From Diploptera punctata (Eukaryota; Arthropoda; Insecta; Blattodea; Blaberidae), in NCBI GenBank assembly GCA_030220185.1, contig JASPKZ010004950.1, positions 1,246,001 through 1,310,000 on the forward strand: a stretch of DNA of 64,000 nt. The letters are read 5' to 3'. This document shows, piece by piece, positions 10,774 through 20,870 of the stretch. The position numbers and the translations under genes were made by a program. The notes beneath the pieces were generated by a model. The model had not been told where the DNA came from and made no database searches. It was given only the letters and a program-made list of their open reading frames with translations. Within the stretch, counting starts at the first letter, position 1. The number at the start of each line of letters is the position of its first letter.

Positions 10774-10838
10774 TCTTCTTCTTCTTCCTTCCAAGTATTA
10801 GGCCAAGGCCTGTTACGATCCTATAGAAAATTTTCCCC
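10774..10838 (-). mobile_element. 3' tail of LINE family 3, opposite orientation
   Basis: It begins with (CTT)n and continues CCTTCCAAGTATTAGGCCAA, the reverse complement of the tail at 10024-10140. The two tails face each other about 650 bp apart. From about 10850 to 11100 lies moderately GC-rich repetitive-looking sequence that I cannot classify. Confidence 0.7.
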
Positions 10839-11250
10839 TGGGAAATTCTCATATAAGACTTGAAAGCATAATAATAGTCCCTTCGATTGGTTGCTGGCCA
10901 AAGGAAGGCAAGACCAGTGATGGGGCTGCCATCTTATAGCCTCTGGTCAGGCTTTTCTGGAGAAGAAAAGAAAATAAAGGAAAGAAGAAATGGAAGAAAG
11001 GAAAGACTCCCTAGCCCTCGGATGCCCTAATAGTGTCGGGGTCGAAAAAACAAGAGTTAACCAAGAGAGGTTAGATAGTAAAGTTAAAGAGTGCAAAACA
11101 CAAGTAAGTGGAAGAAATGTTTTGCTCAGCTCAACATATTATTCCTAGCCTTGGTGTGAACTGAAAACAAAAATGGGGGAAAACTGGTATTTCAGTTAAG
11201 CAGGTTTTACTGTACTCTGATCACTAAGTTGAGGAAACATGTGAATAGAC

Positions 11251-12115
11251 CAGTGATGTCCAATTGCCATGAATCTGGGAGTCAGAAGTACTTTTTCTAA
11301 TCATGTGGAGGACCACACATTGAAAATAAATGATATTCTCCTACCAAAATTGTAATTAACGAGTAAAATTGAATTGCTACTTATGAAATAGAAATTATAA
11401 TCTTATATTTATTTATTTTAAAAGTAGCCTACCTATTCAGTGTGACGGATGAGGGCTTTCAGCAGCATTTACTCATGTTGTTTTGAGTTGCAGAAAATGT
11501 AGAAGAGAACTAACTATCTGTAAGGCTATTTGTGTGGCGATTCTTGGCCAACTTTATGGTGGAGAATAGACTTTCACACATATAAGTTATTCCAAACATT
11601 GTAATCACTTTTTGGTCAAAATAACACAAGTTAGGAAAATGTTTTTTTTCAAAGAAGTCAGAAGTCTGGTCCTTTTCCTATCCTGGTTTGTAGGAATAGA
11701 TCATCCTAAAGGTTGGAAGTTCCAGCTCTAAGTTAGGTGGTTCTTCTTTAATATCCGTTAATGAACAGTGCAATATTCCTCTTCATTTCTTCAGAATCTT
11801 GAATTAAATTCATCCACAGAACTCTAAAAAATTCACTACTCCTTCCACAGACTCTAATGTCAATTGCAGCATGGAAAGTGCTTCAAGTTGTATCTCCCTA
11901 AAGTTGGATGGAACGTTTTCAGCTTGTTCCAGAATCCATTGATGTGTTCCAAAGATCAGACACCAACAGTCTCTTCTCTGTAGTTTCAAGTTGAGTTCAT
12001 TCAGGTGCCCTGTAAAATGAGCAAAAAATGCAAGCTGTTGAAGGAAATCAGTAATAGCTCCTCTTCTAGGAGGAACAGATTAGTGAAAAAATCAGGGATT
12101 ACTTTCCATCAAAAG
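11251..12115 (-). pseudogene. hAT-family transposase remnant
   Basis: On the minus strand a broken frame reads ...HFPNLCYFDQKVITMFGITY followed by MCESLFSTIKLAKNRHTNSL (about 11530-11680). This matches the C-terminal dimerisation region of hAT transposases, where a 'PNL...SMFGSTYVCE..FS.MK' pattern is usual. Further upstream, QLAFFAHFTGHLNELNLKLQ (about 11990-12050) fits the preceding region of the GTF2IRD2/ZBED-like hAT group. In-frame stops and shifts interrupt it, so it is dead. CCAGTGATGTCCAA at 11251 may be the remaining terminal repeat. hAT enzymes cut and paste DNA with a DDE catalytic site, which I cannot fully trace here. Confidence 0.75.
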
Positions 12116-12121
12116 AAGCTC

Positions 12122-12365
12122 TACTGGTTTTATAAAGTAATGTTAAATTCCCATTAAAAGTCTTCTTAAATAAGAAGCCGCATTTCATGTGTCGATCAAC
12201 AGTTCACAAGCACTTGGCACTCTCTGGAAATTGAAATGTATAATAGAAAAACTTGCATTTAGGTTGAAGGCCTTAGGATAGCTCAGTGGCAGAGCATTAG
12301 CATATAAAGCTAAAGATCCTGGGTTCAAACCCAGTCTAGGCATATATTTTCTCATCAAATATAAT
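12122..12365 (+). mobile_element. tRNA-like short element
   Basis: A 5' segment (TTCCCATTAAAAGTCTTCTT and on) is shared with copies near 9240, 21745 and 31808. It leads into a tRNA-like unit (about 12269-12343: GGATAGCTCAGTGGCAGAGC, GGGTTCAAACCCAG) and a TTTTCTCATC tail. The cloverleaf is degraded. It is a probable SINE relative rather than a tRNA gene. Confidence 0.65.
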
Positions 12366-12905
12366 TTGACCTTCAATGAGAAATGTTAAATTGGACTACG
12401 TTATGCATCGACTGGCTGTGCGCCATTATGTAATTTTTGAGAAAAATATATTTAAAGTTTAAGTCAATCTTCACAATTTATTAAAGCGCCAAACTAACAA
12501 TACTAGATATTGTAAGTTATTTTCCTTGTTTGACAGTTATGCATCAACAATCTAAGAGCAGGAACATTTGACACTTAGCTTCATGATGCAAAATTTAGAT
12601 TAGCATTTATGAAGATCTGGTTTCATAGCCATTTGTTGCAAAACACAGAATCTCTGATAGGACTGATGGCATTTACATTTTACTTTAATAATAAGGCTAT
12701 ATTTAAAGATTTGGTGCTAAAAGTGTGTGTACATTTACTTTATGAGTCAGTGCAACAGTTGGCATCAAAATCTTAAATTTTTAAAAAAGGTTCTTAGCCA
12801 GTTAATGCATAACATCATCCAATTATCTATTGAATGTTTTTCAGGTGGGTGTAGTCAATAGAAATTGATTGGCTGTTATTACTACATATATTAGGGAACA
12901 TAACT
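12366..12905. other. Gene-free AT-rich stretch
   Basis: Nothing recognisable was found in this interval. Confidence 0.5.
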
Positions 12906-13249
12906 GTTATTATGATGATCTTGATTTTCGGGCTGTAGGCCGTGGTTGTGAGGCTTGTAATTCCCCGACATTTTGCCAGAGACTACGGCTGGCATCCTCA
13001 AGGTTGTCTTGACACTGGCAATTCTGTCCACTGTCTGTCCTATTGTACGTTCACCGCGTTGTGTTTGTAAGTTATATCTGCCTTCTGAACACATTGCGGT
13101 GAACGTACAAATAGGACAGACAGTGGACAGAATTGCCAGTCTTAAGACAACTCTGGAGGATGCCAGACACAGTCTCTGGCAAAACGTCGGGGAACTACAA
13201 GCCTCACGGCCTACAGCCCAAAAATCTTCTTCAAGATCATCATAGCAAC
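12906..13249. repeat. Palindrome of a second type, GC-richer
   Basis: The arms (about 12906-13063 and 13090-13249) are about 90% complementary and lack the ACCTCAT border. The right arm has GGAGGATGCCAGA, a TCTGGC partner, then AAAACGTCGGGG. This is the apical-motif order again, with the first box mutated. The sequence is GC-richer than the other palindromes and may come from a different family. Small open frames on both strands are artefacts of the inverted repeat. Confidence 0.88.
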
Positions 13250-13328
13250 TCCAGCCATGAAAATCTATGTGAATACATACCTGTTATTGTTTGTAAACAA
13301 AAAACATAAAGCCATAATGGTTTATTTT

Positions 13329-13522
13329 TGGAAGTTATATTTTGAGGTTCTTTTAATCAAGTTTTTTTAATCTAGAATCATCTTACCTCAGTTTAATGTT
13401 GATTTGTTCTTGAACATGTTTCGATATATCTTCTATATCATCAGGATGATATAGAGTAATGTTTGAGATCAAATCAACATTAAATTCAGGTAAAATGATT
13501 CCAGATTAAAAAAAAACTTGAT
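13329..13522. repeat. Palindrome 11 with left terminal repeat
   Basis: The terminal repeat GGAAGTTATATTTTGAGG (13330-13347) and arms 13356-13522 with border CTTACCTCA resemble palindromes 5, 6 and 20. The minus-strand core lies at 13412-13444 (CTGATGA, ATATAG/TATATC stem, GAAAC, AT, GTTC). The right arm is more mutated than the left. Confidence 0.85.
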
Positions 13523-13549
13523 AAAGCCATAAACCTGATATAATCTAAT

Positions 13550-13640
13550 TTAATAAGAATCAAATGAATTGTGAATTCTTCTTACCTCGTACATCTATGT
13601 TTTTTAACACGGAACTTCAGATATTCCCAAATTTATTATA
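13550..13640. repeat. Half palindrome of the palindrome 7/9 type
   Basis: The left arm GAATCAAATGAATTGTGAAT with border CTTACCTCGTA is present, then the sequence jumps to ATTCCCAAATTTATTATA. That sequence follows the right terminal repeat in palindrome 7. A deletion has removed the right arm. Confidence 0.75.
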
Positions 13641-13674
13641 TTAATAATCTATTTTACCCATTTAACTTTTATAG

Positions 13675-13760
13675 GATTTAATATCACTATGAGGTTTAAT
13701 TTATGGTGAAATTAAATGTTTCTTACCTCTCCTCATATAAATTTCACCATATTTTACCCA
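13675..13760. repeat. Small foldback remnant
   Basis: ATATCACTATGAGG (13680-13693) is a terminal-repeat relic. It is followed by short arms around CTTACCTCTCCTCAT and TGGTGAAATT/AATTTCACCA. Confidence 0.65.
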
Positions 13761-14679
13761 TACTATGGTGATCAGAATAATGAACGATTATGTAACAAAC
13801 CCTAAATCAGAACTAGGAATGTGGTCAAATTTTGAGCTCTCTTCATTTCATGGATTGTAGTACATTTTTGGTGGAATTGTGTTTCAGTTGGTTTCTGACA
13901 CTTTCACAAGCACTGCCTAGAAAAAAATGATAGAATTTGTGGTACAGATATACCAGCCACAAATCTATGATACAAAATTTGGAAAAGAGATTTTTGCAGA
14001 CGATGATACACACTGCCAAAACCTAACAATTGTGCTGCCCATTATTATAAAAGTCCCACATAGTTTCCAATTTAAAAACTACTATAAATTATTTGTGTTC
14101 ATTTTTTTCTCTTAGGAAAAACAAAAAATAGAATTAATAATGTAACTGTGAAAATAACAGCATTTGTTGTCCTTCTATATCTATCTCTTGACTGTTCCTC
14201 GTCAGAAATGTTAACCCCTTCTTTGGAAGGCATATTAATCCATTCAATTTAATTGATACTGACGTGAAAATTGTATTTAGCTTTTTACTGGCCACTTCTT
14301 TTGGCATTTGTTAGTGAAAAGCGACAAGGACCTATTTCTTATATTACTCTTGCATATAATATTAATGGTTTGTATAAACAATCTAATAATATTAGGATAC
14401 TCTGTTTATAAATCACACTGTCAATATTTTGTCACTGGAAATGTTAATGTAATGCTGAGAATGCGTCTCTTAAATATTAGTCTTAAAACGATAGGGTAGT
14501 TTACTGGAGCTGCCATAAAACTTTTCTCTAACTGGGAATGTGTCAATTCAATTATTTTACTGCTCTCTATTTGTAAAAATCCATATAAACTAACTGTTCT
14601 TCTATGTAATAGTCATATATATATGTATATATAAAAGGTAAATCTGGAGTCAGATGATCACATAACTTGTTGTGTTCAT
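13761..14679. other. Gene-free AT-rich stretch
   Basis: Two short open frames (13927-14115, 14308-14499) have no recognisable similarity or coding character. No element is recognised. Confidence 0.5.
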
Positions 14680-14719
14680 AAGTTATGTAGGTAGGAAATA
14701 ACACTATGAGGTTTATTTT

Positions 14720-14992
14720 AATTTATGTTGAGTTGTTTTTGACTCACCTCATACTTCTTAACTCCCTCGCAGACTCGAGTTTCTTCACTGCATTTGTGAC
14801 ATTCTCAATGCTGTATCACGTTCACAACTGACCTCCAATGGCCTCCTCTCCTGCAGACTCAGGAGAGGAGGCCATTGGACGAGTTGTGAACTTGATACAG
14901 CATTGAGAATGTCACAAATGCAGTGAAGAAACTCGAGTCTGCGAGGGAGTTAAGAAGTATGAGGTGAGTCAAAAGACAACTCAACATAAATT
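14720..14992. repeat. Palindrome 14, near-perfect
   Basis: The arms of about 130 bp share an outer AATTTATGTTGAGTTG arm, the GACTCACCTCATACTTCTTA border, and an apex at CTCCTGCAGACTCAGGAG. The inner arm contains GTGACATTCTCAATGCTG, shared with palindrome 16. High arm identity suggests recent formation or conversion. Confidence 0.93.
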
Positions 14993-15002
14993 GTTGTGTT
15001 CT

Positions 15003-15298
15003 ATTTAAACATATTTTAGTATATCATCGTCAACTTTTCCAGACTGTTGAATTTTACGTTGTCAGCTCTCATTTCATCTTTTTGCTGAGTGAAAAACTTG
15101 TAAATCAAATATTTTTCCCTGGGAATTTCAAAATTCATAAACTTGTGAATTATGAAGGTCATGAATTTTGAAATTCCTGGGGAAAAAGACTTGATTTATC
15201 GGTCAGCCAAAAGATGGAGTGGGAGCCAGCAACATAAAATTCAATAGTCTGGAAAAGCTGATGATGGTACACGTGATATACTGAAACATTTTCAAATA
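15003..15298. repeat. Palindrome 15
   Basis: The arms include TTTTCCAGACTRTTGAATTT and GGAATTTCAAAATTCAT with mismatches. At the right edge, CTGATGA (15258-15264), T, GGTA/TACT stem and GAAAC (15283-15287) repeat the apical motif. An ATGAGGTAAG border follows near 15311. Confidence 0.8.
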
Positions 15299-15390
15299 AT
15301 ACACAAGTTATGAGGTAAGACAACTCCGGATTCACCATATTTATTAGAAGAAACTTATAATGTTACTTTCTAATGTAATTTATTAATATG

Positions 15391-15815
15391 AGGTTCTGTG
15401 CCATATTCTAGTGGTTAAGGCATGATGCCTTGCTGCTGGTTTGCGCTGGTTCAATTCCCATGAGCAAACATTTTTTTCATGGAATTTTGGCCAGTATGGG
15501 ACTGTTGCCCACCAAATTCATGAAGAATTTGGGTAGCTACAATAAGTAGTAGCTCCAGGTTGAGAAAACCAACTATAACGTCTGGGAACTTTACATACAG
15601 ACCCAAACCTTCTGGTGGCATCATGGCCCTGGGGTCGACTCAGCCTCTAACTGAAATAAGTACCAGATACTTGTTCTGGGGTAAAGGCGGCCGTCATGCA
15701 GGACTGACAACCCGGCTGACATCAAGTGCCGATTGTCTAGAAAAAGTGGGAGCTTTAACCTCCTACTATCCAAGGGCCCCATGAGGCCTGTAGTGGGATC
15801 ACTTTACTTTAGATG
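15391..15815 (+). mobile_element. Chimeric SINE: family D head joined to family A body
   Basis: From 15391 to about 15590 it matches family D (GTGGTTAAGGCATGATGCC, then GAATTTGGGTAGCTACAATA and GGTTGAGAAAACCA). From about 15596 it switches to the 3' half of family A (GACCCAAACCTTCTGG through GTAGTGGGATCACTTTAC). No second head is present at the junction. The join could be template switching during reverse transcription or nested insertion with deletion. The open frame 15560-15784 is a SINE translation. Confidence 0.75.
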
Positions 15816-17027
15816 TGAGGCCTGCAGTTGGATGGCTAGACCTGAGCTTTTCATATAATATATGAGGTGAGGTGTAAAATCTGATAATAATATCTGTTAC
15901 AAATTAAAATATGCATCAGAATATCAAATATTTCCATTTTATGCTAAATCCTTCAAAGATGGATTTATATCTCCCAGGTAAATGTAAATGCATGGAATTA
16001 TTGTGGTGCATTTATATTTTATCTGCATAATTACATAACAATTACAAGTTTTAAGCAACTTAATGAAAATTATTGATGCAAGAAATAACCTAACATAAAT
16101 TTAAATATGGAAGCCACGATAAACACGTGCTACAGTGACAATGGTCATTGTACGGACTCTTAAACAAGTTCTTGGAATTAGCGTGTGTAATGAAATCAAA
16201 GTGAATGAATTCTTGCAGAGTATCCTAATATTAAATAAATGTAAATTCTTGTGGGTCCTTGTTTGTAATTTCTATTCCAAGATTAATTTTTGGAATTCAT
16301 ATCCAAAAATTCTTGTGGTTATTATATTTCATTGTCAGAGGAGGGGTTAATTTAAAAACAATTTAGGTATTAGTTTTTGTGGCAACTAAGTCAACATTCT
16401 AAAATGATAAATATTTTAAAATTACATGAAATATCAGACATTTTGTGAGCATTTTGTGCCTCCAAGACACTGCCATCTATATTTATCTTCCATCCTCTTA
16501 ATGAAATTGACATGGCAAGATCTAAGTTAACAAACACATAGCTGTATGGACTTATTTGCCATAAAAATTACATAAAAAATGTCTTAATGTAATTTTGAAA
16601 ATTGTGTCGTGCACTCAATATCCTTGATTTTTTAGGATTGATTAAATGTTGAAAATATTAAATATTGAATATTATTTCAAATGATAACTGAGAAGTATAA
16701 GAAAATTTTTGGGTGCTGCAGTGACTAAGGGAAACCTTTTTTTAAAGTAAAAAAAATCTGTTTTCTGCCAAGAAGTGCTGGATATATGAGTGTGTTATTA
16801 TTGTGTGATGAAATTGACTGTACCTAGAAAATGGAATTGTGACTGCTGATGGAAACTTGATTGTTTGTTTCACATTGTTCCATGATAAATACAAACAACA
16901 AACCCACATATGGAAAATTTGTAATATTATACTGAAAGAAAAAGATCAATTATCACATAAGAAAATAAATATAACAAATTTTAACTATATTAGGAAATAA
17001 TTCCAGGATTGAAGGCTGAGATTTTCT
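15816..17027. other. Gene-free AT-rich stretch
   Basis: No gene or further element is recognised. A 71-codon open frame at 16135-16350 has no familiar motif. Confidence 0.5.
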
Positions 17028-17567
17028 ATTGTTTATTTTTTATTATTTCACTCACCTCATACTTCATAATTCATAGCAGACCCTGGGTTTCTTCACATAT
17101 TTTGTGACATTCTCAATGCTGCGTCACGTTCACAACTGACGTCCAACGGCCTTCTATCCTGCAGACTGACCTCCGCGCCATCTGGTGGCCGACCGAAGAA
17201 TTTCCAAATCAGTCCTCTTTCTTTATAACCGGTATTTCAAAATTCATAGTTGTATTTTCATTCTTGCATATGTAAATTTTTTCCCAAATTGTGAGTTCCG
17301 AAGGAATTTGGGAAAAAATTTACATATGCAAGAATGAAAATACAACTATGAATTTTAAAATACCGGTTATAAAGAAAGAGGACTGATTTGGAAATTCTTC
17401 GGTCGGCCACCAGATGGCGCGGAGGTCAGTCTGCAGGATAGAAGGCCGTTGGACGTCAGTTGTGAACGTGACGCAGCATTGAGAATGTCACAAAATATGT
17501 GAAGAAACCCAGGGTCTGCTATGAATTATGAAGTATGAGGTGAGTGAAATAATAAAAAATAAACAAT
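17028..17567. repeat. Palindrome 16, 540 bp, near-perfect
   Basis: Two arms of about 255 bp differ at very few positions, with a loop near 17287-17310 (AATTGTGAGTTCCGAAGG). The border is CACTCACCTCATACTTCATA and its complement. Each arm carries CCACCAGATGGCGC or its complement (17175-17188 and 17407-17420). It would fold into a very long dsRNA hairpin if transcribed, and is the youngest-looking palindrome of the set. Confidence 0.95.
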
Positions 17568-17608
17568 ATTAAAAAACCTCGTAGTGTTATTTCCTATCTA
17601 CATAACTT

Positions 17609-18019
17609 AACAGAGATTTTCTGTTTAATTCATCTTTCATTGTGATCTGTAGGCAACATCTTCAGAAGTTACCGCTATCAATCAGCATTCAAATTTGTGA
17701 AGCTGCATTAAGTTCATGAAGATGGTGCCCATAGTGAAATAATAACAAAAGTAAATTAAACATGAAGTTGTGACCTTCATATTTACAAATGTTTTCCAAC
17801 TTAAATAGTAACATTGGCTATGAAATGAAAGTCTTGGTCACTTTATAAATCTCAAGTATGTCAAAACTGAATAAAAAAGTTGAATTTTATAAAAAATATA
17901 TTTGTTGCATATTATGTTTTACATCTGTTAATGATATTTTTCCTTTTCATTTTATTAACAAATATGTTTAGATATTGTTACCAGAATTTTTTCCTCTCTT
18001 TATATGAAATTTCATCTCA
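17609..18019. other. Gene-free AT-rich stretch
   Basis: Nothing recognisable. The open frame 17880-18095 runs into a SINE relic and is not convincing. Confidence 0.45.
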
Positions 18020-18330
18020 ACCCATAGCCGAGAGATTTAAGACATCTTACCTTTATGCAGAGCTACAGGGCTTGAACTTGTTCAAGCCTCTTTGAGGTAG
18101 GAATTTTCTCATGGAATTTCAGCCAGTATGGGACTGGTGCCCAACCAGTATCATGAGGAATTTGGGTAGCTACAATAAGTAGTGACTCGAGGTTGAGAAA
18201 ACCAGCTGTAACTGCTTGGAGGACCCGACATGCTAACCAGATGTCACCCCTATACTGGGCCTATGATCACCCATCTCTATGATTAACATACATTGATGTG
18301 AGGCAATAGCAGAAAATTGGCCATTAATAT
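18020..18330 (+). mobile_element. SINE, family D, diverged
   Basis: The body includes CATGGAATTTCAGCCAGTAT, GAATTTGGGTAGCTACAATA and GACATGCTAACCAGATGTCA, matching family D copies at 23690, 24076, 34520 and 55172. The tRNA-like head is heavily altered. Confidence 0.75.
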
Positions 18331-18356
18331 AAAAGTCCTTTTATGGGTTAAAGGAG

Positions 18357-18548
18357 TTAATTCGTAAATTAATGAGTCATTTTTTTAACATCTTACCTCA
18401 TATTTTATGTTTCTTCAAACATGGGAACTAGTTTTCAAGAAAAGGATCTCTCAAAAACTAGTTCCCGTGTTTGAAGAAATGTGAGGTAAGATGTTAAAAA
18501 ATGACTCATTAATTTACGAATTAAGAACCTCATAATGTTATGTCCCAT
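18357..18548. repeat. Palindrome 17 with terminal repeat
   Basis: Near-perfect arms (18357-18523) have border CATCTTACCTCATA/GTGAGGTAAGATG and inner arm GGGAACTAGTTTT. The end repeat CCTCATAATGTTATGTCCC (18528-18546) follows. Confidence 0.92.
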
Positions 18549-19134
18549 ATTTAACTATGAATAAACGAGTTAATGTTAAATTTTATTCTACACATCAGTA
18601 TCTTCTTGCATATAAATTTCAAAATCTAGCATGTATAAGTGATTTCAGGACACTGAATTGAATGACTAATATGATTTTTATTAATGATGAAATGTTTGTT
18701 TCAAGTCTAAGATCCCATAGGGGTCTAAAAAAACATTTTAAAACATAATTTTGCAATCCATTACTAATAAATTTTAAGAGAATTACAATATAGTGTTTTT
18801 GATAAATCATATCATCACTTTAGTGATTAATTCTATAATATTATTTGGCCCAGTTCTAGATAAGGCTAAACTTCAGAATAGCACATTGTTCTTACACTTT
18901 TTTTTTTGTTCTAAGATAACTTGTTTGAAGTGGATTATCGGGGCAGTGTCAAAAAGTTCTGCAAAAATAATATAAGAAAATAAAAAATGTGTATTCAGAT
19001 ATTAAAAATGTTTTAATTTCTTTAATCATTTAAGACATATAAAATATTTTAAAAAATATATTGTAAATAAAGAGCAAGTCGGTAATGAATAAGGTTTTCA
19101 TAATCTAAATTAATTTTGTTGTATTATTTTGCAG
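18549..19134. other. Gene-free AT-rich stretch
   Basis: Short open frames on both strands show no recognisable similarity. Confidence 0.45.
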
Positions 19135-19217
19135 AAATACAATCACTGCAAGATAAAACAAATTTCATTGATAGTGATTCTTTTGTTTATACAACCAATG
19201 CAAGAAGCTATAAGGGA
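19135..19217 (+). other. Exon-like stretch, unrecognised
   Basis: A pyrimidine-rich tract ending TTTTGCAG precedes 19135, and GAG|GTAAGT follows 19217, a strong 5' splice consensus. One frame reads IQSLQDKTNFIDSDSFVYTT then NARSYKGG without stops. The length is 83 bp. I do not recognise the peptide. A second frame is also open, so chance cannot be excluded. If real, it would be an internal exon of a + strand gene downstream of EcR. Confidence 0.22.
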
Positions 19218-19235
19218 GGTAAGTGGTAATGATGT

Positions 19236-19347
19236 TACTTTTTTAGGAATTAGCATTATGAGGTATTGTTTATGTAGGTAAACTTCATCATCACTCGCCT
19301 CATATATAAGGTGAATATGAGGTGAGTGATAAATTTACCTAAATAAA
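19236..19347. repeat. Palindrome 18 with left terminal repeat
   Basis: The terminal repeat AGGAATTAGCATTATGAGG (19243-19262) is followed by short arms around CACTCGCCTCATA and TATGAGGTGAGTG with outer arm TAGGTAAA. It is a short, diverged family member. Confidence 0.75.
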
Positions 19348-20104
19348 AAAAAGTAGTAATAATAATCAATTTTGAATGGATTTGTACAATTTCCAAGACT
19401 TTATTTTTAAAAAAATCCCTAACTCATAATAATTAATTCCAAGACTTTATTCATAAATTGCATTTTTCTTTCCCTTACCACATTAATTATAAATATTTTT
19501 TCTCTTCAAACAAAATGTGTCATTCGGTGAAAAGTGATACGTTTAATATTTAAGATTAATAATAAACAATTATTTTTTTCTTTTAATTTTATATGGGTTA
19601 ACATCTGTTCAATATTCTATTTTTATTCCTAGGAAATTATTGAATAAAACATCAAAATTATTTACATTTGGTTTTATTCTTTAGTTGTTTGTTGCTATGT
19701 CATGCTATTAAATGGTAAATTACCTTAATTCCATATTTGGAACACATTTATTATGAGAAGAAACAATGTTTTTTGATTCAGTGTCCTCTTTATTTGCACA
19801 AAAAGACTGATATGCTTTTTATATTACTATAATATATATTATGTTAATTTTGAAACTGGGTTAGCATCTAGGTTCAATAATTTTAGAAAAAGTGTTTATC
19901 TAGTTTTCATATTTTTTAAACATTTTATTTTTCTGCACAATAAGAGACATGTGCAATTTTTACTTCATTCACAATATTTAATTAATATATATCTCAATTT
20001 GTTGATTTTATGGAAGGGGGCACTAATTTCAAATTTTTTAAGGTTAAAGCTATAAATATTTGTGTCCTTAAAAGAATATATCTGTTGTGTGATTGTCATT
20101 TTGA
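19348..20104. other. Gene-free AT-rich stretch
   Basis: Nothing recognisable was found here. Confidence 0.5.
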
Positions 20105-20310
20105 TTTAATGATTAGCATAGCATGTGGTTGACATCCCAGCATCCAGGTTCCATTCTCAGCTTTACTATAGAAACTATACTTTGAGTACAGAATCTAGAA
20201 TCAGGTTCAACTGAATACCTACTTGATGTGAGAAATAGCAGAATCTCTTAAGAAATCTGAAACTAAAGTTGAGAGAATCTGTTGCACTATTCACATGATT
20301 CCTTGATCTA
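20105..20310 (+). mobile_element. Degraded tRNA-derived SINE, family F
   Basis: A tRNA-like head (GATTAGCATAGCATGTGGTT, then CCAGGTTCCATTCTCAGC) is followed by a body with CTACTTGATGTGAGAAATAG. It resembles 32405-32600 (GATTCGATTCCCAGC, CTTGATATGGGAAGTAG). Both copies are old. Confidence 0.5.
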
Positions 20311-20550
20311 TTTACAGTAAAACAGTTTTTATCCCTCAGAGCCCATCATGACTTAATAGTGTGCAGTAAAAAGAACTTAAACCAAAAAACACAATTTTTT
20401 AAGCTTACACATTTGGATTTTAAAAAATGTGCTCTTTAGTTTAGTATAAACATCTTTAGTTTTTCTGTTATGGAAAAAAATATCAATATTAGTAAAACTT
20501 AAAATTAAATTTGAAGAGAAAAATAAGTGTTTTCATCATTGGCCCAGAAA

Positions 20551-20715
20551 GCCAAAGGTCCTGGGTTCAAGCCCCGGTCTGAGCATATAATTTTTCTCTT
20601 CAAATGAGGAAAATATATGCGTAAATTGGGATTTGAACCCAATATCTCTGGTTCTATACACCAGTGCTTTAATGATTTAAGCTATTAGACGTCACAATTT
20701 AAACATAGATTTTTC
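20551..20715. repeat. tRNA-like inverted pair
   Basis: A + strand tRNA 3' half (GGTCCTGGGTTCAAGCCCCG, 20557-20584) faces a minus-strand tRNA-like unit (ATTTGAACCCAATATCTCTG and on) across a TTTTTCTCTTCAAAT spacer. The architecture matches 9330-9572 and 21228-21400. Confidence 0.65.
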
Positions 20716-20870
20716 TCTTATACTAATACGATTTCCATGCACCAGGTAGCAGTGAATTCTTATTCCACTAACACATCTAGTGGTCTCTTAAATAAGAGCA
20801 CTTTAAAATGGAAATCAATGCATTACATTTCTAGCAAGTAAAGCTAATATTCAATATTTAATATTAAATT

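Larger units (their letters stand above)
14680..17608. mobile_element. 2.9-kb composite bounded by 34-bp inverted repeats
   Basis: The left end (14680-14713, AAGTTATGTAGGTAGGAAAT then AACACTATGAGGTT) matches the reverse complement of the right end (17575-17608) with about three mismatches. Inside are palindromes 14, 15 and 16 and a chimeric SINE. Palindromes 14 and 16 share arm sequence. It may be one large foldback transposon or two smaller ones whose outer ends happen to pair. Confidence 0.55.

Noticed and set aside
12891..13245. Overlapping frames of 67 and 90 codons on opposite strands
   Set aside because: Both translate the same inverted repeat, giving similar peptides from each arm; not a gene.
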